This document shows, piece after piece, positions 1 through 6,550 of a DNA stretch of 22,675 nucleotides. The notes under the pieces are model-generated. The model worked only from the letters and a program-made list of their open reading frames with translations. It ran no database searches and was not told where the DNA came from. A program made the position numbers and the translations under genes. Source of the DNA: Flavipsychrobacter sp964461535 (GTDB lineage Bacteria > Bacteroidota > Bacteroidia > Chitinophagales > Chitinophagaceae); the NCBI GenBank assembly GCA_964461535.1, contig CAYWUY010000050.1, positions 1 through 22,675 of the forward strand, read 5' to 3'. Numbering within the stretch: the first letter of the stretch is position 1; every line of letters starts with the position of its first letter.

Positions 1-1403
1 GCTTCCAGCATGCCTATAAGCTTTTCAGTTTCGCTCGGGCGTGGTGTTTGTTCAGTTACAAATTTGCCCGCTTTATCTATTATAAAATAGCTCGGCACAC
101 CCTTCAAGCCATAGCTAACGGCCACTGGGGCTTTCCAGCCACCCGCCACACAGGTATTCACACCCTCTATTTTCTTTTTCTCTATCGCATTTTTCCATGC
201 CGCAGTGTCCTCATCTATAGATATTTTCAAAAACACTATATCCTGTCCTTTAAAATGCTCCTCTAGTTTTTTAGCTGCAGGCAGCTCTACCATGCAGGGG
301 CCGCACCAGCTAGCCCAAAAATCCATATATACCACCTTACCCCTATAGTCCGATAGTTTTACAGGGGTACCCTCCAGCGTGGTAAAGCTAAAATCCGGCG
401 CCGGCTGCCCCGCGCCTAGCGTATGTTTTACCTTTAAATTCTTTTCTATCACCGGCAAATACTCGCTTTTAGGATACATTTTCTTAAAAACAGCATAGTC
501 ACTATCCACCTTGCTTACCTTAGTATAGTTCATATTGTTATACAGTTGGTAGGCAAAATAATACTCCTTACTCTTCTTAGGCAAGTACTGTTTAGCCAGT
601 ATAGTACCACTATCATCAGTATAAAACTTTGCCGAGTGTAGGCTATCTAGTAGCGCCTGCCTACTTAAAAATATGGAACCTACTACATTTCTATAGTCTA
701 GCACAGTATGTAGCAAGCTATCGTCAAATGCCATAGGCACCGCCGCCGGCACTCTATAATTCTCCTTTGGTATATTACCAGTGTTTCTTTTATTTACCAC
801 CATTTCATGATAGCGCGGATATATCAACCAGTCATAATACATAGTATACCTTAGGTTGGCAGTCCACATTTTAATAAAAGGCTGAGGAAGGTCTTTTTTG
901 TTACTGTCCAAAAACAAAAGCTCATCTTGCAGCATTTCTTGGCTAGCTTTCAAAAACTCATCCGGCCCTTTGCTCATCAAAGACATTAGGTTAACGGCAA
1001 ACTGATTACTCACGCCGCGCACCAGTACGTGCTTAGCCAAAAAATTAGCAGCCACAGCACCCTTGCCGCTATAGTGCATCGTTTTATCAAAGTTCGTAGC
1101 ATCAAGGGTCATGTATAAGGCATCGCCATTTTTTACATATAGTTCCGATCCCTCTTCACCATGCACCAGGTTTATTTTAATATAATCGTTACCTGCCGGA
1201 AATTTTAAAGAAAAACTACCATTTTTATCTAGTCGAGCTTCTCGCTCCACCAAATTATATTCTAGTATCCCATCATAAGTAGAAAATGTAATATGGTCAG
1301 ACTGCGGATGAGTTATAGTACCTTTTATTATCACCTCACCGGCATGTAGCATACCCGATGCCACAACTGTAAACAATACAGTAAGAAAAAGAATGTAGCG
1401 CAT
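1..1403 (-). CDS. TlpA-like secreted thiol-disulfide oxidoreductase (C-terminus cut by window edge)
   Basis: The reading frame runs from an ATG at 1403 to the left edge without a stop, giving 467 complete codons, so the 3' end lies outside the window. It opens with a signal peptide (MRYILFLTV..., cleavage expected near Ala22-Gly23). Residues about 24-110 read as the DUF4369-type beta domain common in Bacteroidota TlpA proteins, followed by a long helical middle region. A thioredoxin domain occupies the visible C-terminal part, with the redox motif WCGPC at residues 366-370 (about 294-308) and the usual preceding segment VYMDFWAS. A later VPSYFIID matches the cis-Pro loop. Such proteins reduce or exchange disulfides in extracytoplasmic proteins; the substrate here is unknown. 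The gene is divergent from the next coding gene, and a TAnnTTTG element lies just upstream. The family call is firm; the exact role is inference. Confidence 0.9.
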   Translation of the reverse strand, partial: MRYILFLTVLFTVVASGMLHAGEVIIKGTITHPQSDHITFSTYDGILEYNLVEREARLDKNGSFSLKFPAGNDYIKINLVHGEEGSELYVKNGDALYMTLDATNFDKTMHYSGKGAVAANFLAKHVLVRGVSNQFAVNLMSLMSKGPDEFLKASQEMLQDELLFLDSNKKDLPQPFIKMWTANLRYTMYYDWLIYPRYHEMVVNKRNTGNIPKENYRVPAAVPMAFDDSLLHTVLDYRNVVGSIFLSRQALLDSLHSAKFYTDDSGTILAKQYLPKKSKEYYFAYQLYNNMNYTKVSKVDSDYAVFKKMYPKSEYLPVIEKNLKVKHTLGAGQPAPDFSFTTLEGTPVKLSDYRGKVVYMDFWASWCGPCMVELPAAKKLEEHFKGQDIVFLKISIDEDTAAWKNAIEKKKIEGVNTCVAGGWKAPVAVSYGLKGVPSYFIIDKAGKFVTEQTPRPSETEKLIGMLE

Positions 1404-1421
1404 GGTTATTAGAGTTTCATA

Positions 1422-1429
1422 CAAATATA
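1422..1429 (-). promoter_or_regulatory. Bacteroidota -7 promoter element for the TlpA-like gene
   Basis: On the minus strand this reads TATATTTG, a full match to the TAnnTTTG element of the Bacteroidota primary sigma factor. It lies 18 bases upstream of the ATG at 1403. No good TTTG -33 partner is visible at the usual distance, so the call rests on the -7 element alone. Confidence 0.45.
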
Positions 1430-1635
1430 GAAGCTACGCCTATATCTTGTATTCACCCCGTGCATTTATACCAATACTTAACATATTTTTTCGCAAGGGC
1501 TCCGCTCCACCACCCCCAAATAACTTATCCACAAAATGCCTATTTATCAATTCATACATAGTACTTTTACAGGTGGCAATAGCTCTTTCACATAAGCCCT
1601 TTATAGTAGTAAAATTTCTCAACTAAAGGCTCCAA

Positions 1636-1785
1636 GGTATAAAAAATGGTCGTTTTTGGGTATTTTCATTGATAATCAATTACTTAGTGGGTATATTAGG
1701 GTATAATTATACCTAAATCGGCCAAAAAATACCCATTTTAGTCATCCGCATACCTATTTTAGTCATTTTTAGGGTATTTTATACC
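1636..1785. repeat. Cluster of GGTAT/ATACC motifs in a long non-coding stretch, with a 21-bp tandem repeat
   Basis: The non-coding stretch 1404-1932 (about 530 bases) holds one conspicuous structure. GGTAT occurs at 1636, 1659, 1690, 1700 and 1772, and its complement ATACC at 1709, 1729, 1750 and 1781: nine copies in 150 bases. GTATAATTATAC at 1701-1712 is a perfect 12-base palindrome. ATACC(C/T)ATTTTAGTCAT is directly repeated at 1729-1745 and 1750-1766, a period of 21 bases or two helical turns. This arrangement suggests an operator array or other protein-binding region between the divergent TlpA-like gene and the small membrane protein gene. The rest of 1404-1932 shows no convincing gene. 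Function is inference. Confidence 0.5.
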
Positions 1786-1932
1786 TTGCCTTTTATGCAC
1801 TTTTTTAGCCATATATAGGATGTCAAAAAACGCCATTAAAGGATACAGAGCAAATTTATAACATTTCCTTTAGCAGTATGTTACTACCATGCTTTGTTCA
1901 TTTCAGCTACATCCACTACTTTCATTATATAT

Positions 1933-2139
1933 ATGGCAGTTGCATCTTTATTATGGATAATAGTACTTTTACTAATAAGTGGAGTTGGTATATTATTTTG
2001 GGCCATCCATAAGCAAAAGCTAAATACATTCATATTTGGCATAGCACTTATATTACTGTCTATAGCTATATTATCTATAGCTTTTTATAAAGATGTAGCC
2101 GACTTCATTCTAGAAGCACTACACCGAAACCACCTTTAA
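1933..2139 (+). CDS. small two-helix membrane protein, unknown function
   Basis: This 68-residue frame starts at the ATG at 1933. It can be extended 13 codons upstream to a TTG at 1894, but ATG is preferred. It has two hydrophobic segments, about residues 4-24 (ASLLWIIVLLL...) and 31-53 (FIFGIALILLSIAILSIAFY), joined by a short basic loop (HKQK). A charged C-terminal tail follows (KDVADFILEALHRNHL). The topology and clean stop suggest a real gene, but no family is recognised. It sits downstream of the GGTAT/ATACC cluster and is followed by 174 non-coding bases. A chance hydrophobic frame in AT-rich DNA cannot be excluded. Confidence 0.4.
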   Translation: MAVASLLWIIVLLLISGVGILFWAIHKQKLNTFIFGIALILLSIAILSIAFYKDVADFILEALHRNHL

Positions 2140-2244
2140 CTCTCTCTTTATAATTTATTTACATATTACTTATATAGCTAGTAGCCTATCTATTTTATAT
2201 ACTATCTGACATTTGTCGACCTCTATGGCATCATTTTTGTAGAA

Positions 2245-2264
2245 TTAGTGTTACAAAACACTAA
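2245..2264. repeat. perfect inverted repeat upstream of the STAS-like gene (operator or leader hairpin)
   Basis: TTAGTGTT, a 4-base ACAA spacer and AACACTAA form a perfect 8-bp inverted repeat. The half-site AGTGTTA recurs at 2268-2274, exactly 21 bases after its first copy at 2247. It lies 50-69 bases upstream of the ATG at 2314 and is not followed by a T-run, so it looks more like a regulator binding site or leader hairpin than a terminator. Confidence 0.4.
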
Positions 2265-2313
2265 GCCAGTGTTATATTAAGATTACTAAATTATTTTAAA
2301 CCTATCTTTTTAC

Positions 2314-2763
2314 ATGTCGGACAAATGTACTTTTAACACTACTTGGGATGCTGATAACCAATTGTTGAGCACCCATATTAATGGCCTTTGCAACCTCGAT
2401 ACCATAAAAAACTGGGAGGCTGGCCTTAATCACACCCTCAATTCGCTGGGCAATGAGTCTACTTTCAAAATAATGGTAGACCTTATGGGCTTTACTGCCG
2501 AAAATTTTGAAGCTCATAAATATTTCAGAAACATAGTACCGCTTACTCTTGCCAACTACAACTGGAAGACCGGATACGTAAATATGTTTGAAGAAGGCAA
2601 AAACTTAAGCTTGAAAAGCACTAGGGGCATCAAGTGCACCGCAGCCGTGCATGTGCACCACGATGCCAGTAAAATAGGGCTTTACCAAGAAAAATACAGT
2701 AGTAAAAACGAACATTTTTACACTGATGTAGCTACTGCCCGCAACTGGATAATGCTACAATAA
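2314..2763 (+). CDS. SpoIIAA/STAS-like cytoplasmic protein
   Basis: This is a 149-residue soluble protein with no signal peptide or membrane segment. The pattern resembles the SpoIIAA-like (STAS/SEC14-type) fold. An N-terminal beta hairpin (residues about 5-27) is followed by a helix (about 30-45), a strand with the conserved-looking FKIMVDLMGF (about 51-60), a helix (AENFEAHKYFR) and a strand near YVNMF. A His-rich strand VHVHHD (about 112-117) and a C-terminal helix ending in ARNWIMLQ complete it. Members of this group are usually small regulatory or lipid-associated proteins of unclear function. It stands alone, with 174 bases upstream that contain an inverted repeat and 80 bases before the next gene. 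The assignment is by fold pattern only. Confidence 0.55.
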   Translation: MSDKCTFNTTWDADNQLLSTHINGLCNLDTIKNWEAGLNHTLNSLGNESTFKIMVDLMGFTAENFEAHKYFRNIVPLTLANYNWKTGYVNMFEEGKNLSLKSTRGIKCTAAVHVHHDASKIGLYQEKYSSKNEHFYTDVATARNWIMLQ

Positions 2764-2843
2764 TTTCAATAAAGTTTACGCCATTCACACCTATTTATTG
2801 TTTCATCTACCTGCAAACACATGCGGGTTAAAGCGTTATTGTT

Positions 2844-4289
2844 ATGAATTTAAAAACATGGGCTATTTGCCTATCTACAGCATGCATAAGCCTTAGTGCA
2901 CATGCACAATCTATAATAAAAAAAGGTTCATATGGCGGTGTGGTCACCCAAGAGTGGGGACAAGGCATTACCAAAATGAATGATGGCTCCTTAGTGGTAG
3001 TAGGCATGGGCGGCAGCATAGGCTTTGGGTTGGAAAATCTATTTGTATACAAAACCGATACCAACTGTAACGTACTTTGGCATAAAGAATTCGGCACCGA
3101 TACCGCTAACGATCAGGCCAAATGCGTTATAGCCACCACCGATGGCAATATACTGGTGGGCGGCAATACCGAAAGCTATGGCACAGGCGCGGTCAATATG
3201 TATGTAATCAAGTTAACACCCTCCGGCGACACCCTATGGACAAGAACCTATGAGCCTGGGCAAATAGCCTATGCCATGTGCAACAATTATTCAGGGGGCT
3301 ACACCATATTAGGCTCCGCTAAATCGCCCTCTCTCACCGATGACGATAATTTTTTAGTAAAAGTAGACGCCTCCGGCAATGTACTCTGGACCAAACAATG
3401 GGGTACGCACAACCATGAATACCCTACTAGCATACTGCAAGCTGCCGACTCTGGCTACTATATAGCAGGTAGTTCAAAAGAAACACCCATGATGGGCGAT
3501 TACTTTGATGGCTACTTAGCCAAAGTAGATAAAAACGGCGACCTGGAATGGACCAAGTACTATGATGGACCCGAAGAAGGAGAATACTCAGGCGATGTAT
3601 TCCGCTCTATAAAATACACTGCCGATGGTAATATAATAGCCGCAGGCGTAAGGGGAATAAATGCTTTATCTAGCTTTAGCGGTAAAGCATGGCTAGCCAA
3701 ACTCAACCTTAATGGCGATACCCTATGGACAAAAGCATGGGGACATGTAAACGATACTCCTCATCAGGCAAATGCTGTAAACGTATCAGATTCCGGCAAT
3801 TATTTTGTAACCGGTACCGTATACAGAGATACGGCTAGCTATATGTTTACATCTAGCTACAATAGTAGCGGCACACACCTATGGACGCTAGAGTCACTAG
3901 TATTTACAGGTATTCCTAGCAACCACGCAGCCGGACTTGGAGCAGTAGGCATGGGCAATAAAGTTGCTGTTACAGGCTACTACACTTCAGTAGATAGCAC
4001 CTATCAATCTTACCATGCTATTATAGGTTATAGAAATAGCAGTAACATCAGTAGCCCCCAGTCCGGCACATCGCAAGTAATGGTCTACCCTAACCCTGCC
4101 GGCAATTACATACAACTGTCGCATAATATACCAGATGCCACAGTGTCCGTTTATAATATTAATGGCCAACAAATAAATTGCAGCATACACAACAATACCA
4201 TATCCATAGGCCACTTACCCACAGGAACATACACCATAACCTTAACTAATTCGCACACAAAAGTCTCTACCTCCTTCATAAAGAACTAA
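2844..4289 (+). CDS. secreted beta-propeller-like repeat protein with T9SS type A sorting domain
   Basis: This 481-residue protein begins with a signal peptide (MNLKTWAICLSTACISLSAHA, cleavage near residue 21-22). The body holds about six repeats of 45-55 residues. Each has a D-x-x-G-(N/D)-x-L-W-(T/H)-K-x-(W/Y/F)-G type segment followed by a GN(I/Y)-x-x-(A/V)-G strand pair, for example CNVLWHKEFG, GDTLWTRTY, NVLWTKQWG, DLEWTKYY and DTLWTKAWG. This suggests a six-bladed propeller. Residues about 412-481 form a type IX secretion C-terminal sorting domain: YPNPAGNYIQL, VYNINGQQ, LPTGTYTI and a terminal FIKN. The protein is therefore expected to be exported and either anchored at the cell surface or released. 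Ligand or enzymatic activity is unknown. A Crp/Fnr-type regulator gene follows 37 bases downstream. Confidence 0.85.
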   Translation: MNLKTWAICLSTACISLSAHAQSIIKKGSYGGVVTQEWGQGITKMNDGSLVVVGMGGSIGFGLENLFVYKTDTNCNVLWHKEFGTDTANDQAKCVIATTDGNILVGGNTESYGTGAVNMYVIKLTPSGDTLWTRTYEPGQIAYAMCNNYSGGYTILGSAKSPSLTDDDNFLVKVDASGNVLWTKQWGTHNHEYPTSILQAADSGYYIAGSSKETPMMGDYFDGYLAKVDKNGDLEWTKYYDGPEEGEYSGDVFRSIKYTADGNIIAAGVRGINALSSFSGKAWLAKLNLNGDTLWTKAWGHVNDTPHQANAVNVSDSGNYFVTGTVYRDTASYMFTSSYNSSGTHLWTLESLVFTGIPSNHAAGLGAVGMGNKVAVTGYYTSVDSTYQSYHAIIGYRNSSNISSPQSGTSQVMVYPNPAGNYIQLSHNIPDATVSVYNINGQQINCSIHNNTISIGHLPTGTYTITLTNSHTKVSTSFIKN

Positions 4290-4326
4290 TATTTATTAGA
4301 CAAGCCAACTAAAAATCTACAGAAAC

Positions 4327-4920
4327 ATGTTTAATCAAATTTTAAAATGGTTAGCAAAAGAAAACATTCCTATAAGCGAAACAGACTGCGCTTACTTTAA
4401 GAGAATAACACACGCTAAAAGAATTGCTAAAAACACTATCATTCAGCCCGATGAAGAACAAACCAAAAAATTGTTTTTCCTAAATACCGGCATAGTACGC
4501 CTATTCAAGTCTACTGGCAGCAGCGATGTAACTATAGATTTTGCAGACTTTAATACATTTTTATCAGGTATAACCTATATGCATAATGCTAAAACTAGCC
4601 CTTATGGCATAGAAACCCTTACCGATGTAGAAGTTTTATATTGGGAAAAAGATGAAATAATATCTGCTCTAAAAGAATTACCCATTGCTCCTAAGATAGA
4701 AAAAGCTATACTAGAGTTTCAGCTAGAATGGAACCAAAAGCGAGAAAACACCACGCTAACCCATTCACCCACAGAGCGTTATCTAAAACTAGTAGAAGAG
4801 CATGGCGATATTATTCGATCGGTACCACTTAAATACATAGCATCCTACTTAGGCATTCACCACGATAGCCTAAGTCGCATCAGGAAGCAATTATCTAAAT
4901 CTCCTACCAACAGCAATTAA
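4327..4920 (+). CDS. Crp/Fnr-family transcriptional regulator
   Basis: This 197-residue protein has the length and layout of the short Crp/Fnr regulators common in Bacteroidota. Residues about 20-115 match the cyclic-nucleotide-binding-like beta roll (KNTIIQPDEEQTKKLFFLNTG, then GIETLTDVEVLYWEKDE). A linker helix covers about 120-140. The C-terminal winged helix-turn-helix includes ERYLKLVEEH and the recognition region PLKYIASYLGIHHDSLSRIRK (about 167-187). The canonical cAMP phosphate-binding signature is not visible, as is usual for this subgroup, so the ligand is unknown. It may be co-transcribed with the T9SS gene 37 bases upstream. A strong terminator follows directly. Confidence 0.87.
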   Translation: MFNQILKWLAKENIPISETDCAYFKRITHAKRIAKNTIIQPDEEQTKKLFFLNTGIVRLFKSTGSSDVTIDFADFNTFLSGITYMHNAKTSPYGIETLTDVEVLYWEKDEIISALKELPIAPKIEKAILEFQLEWNQKRENTTLTHSPTERYLKLVEEHGDIIRSVPLKYIASYLGIHHDSLSRIRKQLSKSPTNSN

Positions 4921-4924
4921 CCAT

Positions 4925-4952
4925 AAAAATCCACCCCGGCGGTGGATTTTTT
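4925..4952 (+). terminator. rho-independent terminator after the Crp/Fnr gene
   Basis: A perfect 11-bp stem (AAAAATCCACC with GGTGGATTTTT) closes on a CCGGC loop. It ends in a T-run and is followed by a second T-rich stretch, 4 bases after the stop codon. Confidence 0.9.
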
Positions 4953-4969
4953 AGTTTTTTAAAAATAAT

Positions 4970-5002
4970 TTTGTAAATACATCAGATTCTTATGTATCTT
5001 TG
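4970..5002 (+). promoter_or_regulatory. Bacteroidota promoter for the padR operon
   Basis: TTTG at 4970-4973 is followed after 21 bases by TATCTTTG at 4995-5002. Together they match the Bacteroidota TTTG / TAnnTTTG consensus at an acceptable spacing. The start codon of the PadR gene is 22 bases downstream. Confidence 0.7.
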
Positions 5003-5023
5003 TCTTAGGTAAATGAGAAGCAT

Positions 5024-5365
5024 ATGATATTTTCATCAGAACTAATAAAAGGAACACTAAAAACAATAGTGCTAAAGCTATTGCAAGACCATAACAGAAT
5101 GTATGGCTACGAAATAACCCAAAAAGTAAAGGAACTTACAAAAGATAGAATACAAATAACCGAGGGAGCACTATACCCTACACTACATGCCTTAGAAAAC
5201 GACGGGCTAGTAACTACAGAAATAGAGTATATAGGTAAGCGCCCAAGGAAGTACTACACCCTCAGCCAAAGTGGCGTAAATAAATCAGTAGAAAAAGTTA
5301 GCGAACTCAATGAGTTTATAAATACCATTCAATTTTTATTAAATACACAACCACAAGTATTATAA
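5024..5365 (+). CDS. PadR-family transcriptional regulator
   Basis: This 113-residue protein is a typical short PadR regulator. It carries the conserved N-terminal winged helix-turn-helix: LIKGTLKTIVLKLLQDH, MYGYEITQKV, the motif EGALYPTLHALENDGLV (residues about 47-63), then the wing KRPRKYYTLSQSG. A C-terminal helix (residues about 85-108) is expected to mediate dimerisation. Its stop codon directly abuts the ATG of the following membrane protein, so the two are translationally linked. In Bacteroidota and Firmicutes such pairs commonly consist of a PadR repressor and a membrane protein it controls. The gene has its own promoter behind a strong terminator, so autoregulation is likely; the inducer is unknown. 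Confidence 0.92.
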   Translation: MIFSSELIKGTLKTIVLKLLQDHNRMYGYEITQKVKELTKDRIQITEGALYPTLHALENDGLVTTEIEYIGKRPRKYYTLSQSGVNKSVEKVSELNEFINTIQFLLNTQPQVL

Positions 5366-6097
5366 ATGATTTGTCTCAGCGAGCAACAAGTTGATTTTAT
5401 TCTTGATGACATAAGACGTCGTGGCATTGAGATGGAGGATCTGCAGTATAACCTCCTAGATCATATCTGTTGCATCCTTGAACAAGAGCTTGAAGAGCAG
5501 GATGACTTCGAGCGACTGTATGATGATGTTATTAGTAGATTTTACAAAACATCATTAAAAGAAATACAGGAAGAAACCATCCAATTGTTAACGTTAAAAC
5601 ATTACCATGTTATGAAAAGAATGCTTTTTCTAAGTGGAGCTACATCCACTGTGGGTTTTATAATTGGTAGTATACTAAAAATACTATCATTACCAGGAGC
5701 CGCTGCATTATACATTCTTGCAGCTACTACATTTAGTTTATTATTTCTACCATTACTGTGCATACTAAAGCTGAAAGAAAGTAAAAGCAAGCGAGACCAG
5801 TTAGTAATGGGCTTGAGCACTTTAGTAGGTATTCTATACTGTTTAAGTAGTCTAGGTGCAGTATTTCACTGGCAGTTTAACACTTACCTGTGGTTAAGCA
5901 CAGTTAGCATTTCTGCATTAGTACTAATACCGGTATACTTTTTTACAGGTATAAGAGATATTACTACCAGAACTAATACCATTATCACATCTATTGTTAT
6001 GATAGGCGCTACAAGCATGGTGTTTCTTTTAATCAACCTAAAACAGCCAGCTAATACAAGTAGCAAAATTGTTAGCCAGCAAGTAGCTGTAAAGTAG
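5366..6097 (+). CDS. multi-pass membrane protein paired with PadR, unknown function
   Basis: This 243-residue protein begins directly after the padR stop. Residues 1-85 are soluble, acidic and helical (EQQVDFILDDIRRRGIEM, LLDHICCILEQELEEQDDF) and resemble the cytoplasmic N-terminus of PadR-partner membrane proteins. About five transmembrane segments follow, near residues 86-106, 110-135, 146-166, 173-194 and 204-224. A basic cytoplasmic loop (KLKESKSKRDQ) lies between the second and third. No catalytic motif or transporter signature is visible. The zero-base junction with padR implies one operon and probably a shared signalling role; this is inference. A bidirectional terminator lies just beyond the stop. 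Confidence 0.7.
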   Translation: MICLSEQQVDFILDDIRRRGIEMEDLQYNLLDHICCILEQELEEQDDFERLYDDVISRFYKTSLKEIQEETIQLLTLKHYHVMKRMLFLSGATSTVGFIIGSILKILSLPGAAALYILAATTFSLLFLPLLCILKLKESKSKRDQLVMGLSTLVGILYCLSSLGAVFHWQFNTYLWLSTVSISALVLIPVYFFTGIRDITTRTNTIITSIVMIGATSMVFLLINLKQPANTSSKIVSQQVAVK

Positions 6098-6103
6098 TGG
6101 TAT

Positions 6104-6143
6104 ATAAGTAGTATGGGTTATTAATGTAACCCATACTACTTAT
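6104..6143. terminator. bidirectional terminator between convergent genes
   Basis: A perfect 17-bp inverted repeat (6104-6120 with 6127-6143) surrounds a TTAATG loop. It lies in the 45-base gap between the membrane protein stop and the ruvX stop, and its right arm touches the last base of ruvX's stop codon. The position and strong stem suit termination from both sides, though the flanking T-runs are weak. Confidence 0.75.
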
Positions 6144-6547
6144 TATGCTATATATTCTTGAAGCATCATAGTAGCAGCCACTGCATCTATCAATTCTTTC
6201 TTCTCCCTGCTTTTCTTTTTTAAACCCATGGCAGCTATTTCTCTACTTGCCATTTTAGATGTCATTCTTTCATCAACTTTAACTACCGGCATAGTAGGAA
6301 ATACATTACCAAACTTAACAATAAACTTCTCTACTATTGGTGTAGCATCGGTTGGAGAATCATCTAAATTTAGCGGGTAACCTACAAGAACCATTTCTAC
6401 AGGTTCTTGAGCTATGTATTTCTTTAAGTACCCTATCAGCTCACCCGTATCTACAGTATCTAGTGCTGTAGCTATAATTTTCAGAGGATCAGTTACTGCT
6501 ATACCTGTTCTTTTTTTACCAATATCTAAAGCAATAATTCTAGCCAC
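6143..6547 (-). CDS. ruvX: YqgF/RuvX family putative Holliday junction resolvase / pre-16S rRNA nuclease
   Basis: This 134-residue protein has the full YqgF pattern. The N-terminal strand IALDIGKKRTGIAVTD (residues 4-19) carries the first catalytic Asp. VLVGYPLNLDDSPTDA (about 53-68) holds the conserved GYP-(L)N(L) loop. VDERMTSKMA (about 92-101) carries the second acid and the T-S pair. KELIDAVAATMMLQEYI (about 117-133) holds the third Asp. The family is an RNase H-fold nuclease linked to 16S rRNA 5' processing and to Holliday junctions. The start is GTG at 6547: an in-frame TAA at 6551-6553 (the dnaG stop) precludes anything further upstream, and the first conserved motif begins three codons later. 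It is the last gene of a dnaG-ruvX unit. Confidence 0.93.
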   Translation of the reverse strand: MARIIALDIGKKRTGIAVTDPLKIIATALDTVDTGELIGYLKKYIAQEPVEMVLVGYPLNLDDSPTDATPIVEKFIVKFGNVFPTMPVVKVDERMTSKMASREIAAMGLKKKSREKKELIDAVAATMMLQEYIA

Positions 6548-6550
6548 CTC

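Noticed and set aside
1402..1626. Overlapping short frames on both strands in the non-coding gap (74 and 60 codons)
   Set aside because: They overlap each other and the TlpA promoter, have no recognisable domain, and show low-complexity composition (for example a run of prolines against a run of glycines).
2810..2827. Short hairpin CCTGCA/TGCGGG upstream of the T9SS gene as a terminator
   Set aside because: It has only six pairs with one G-T, and no T-run follows.
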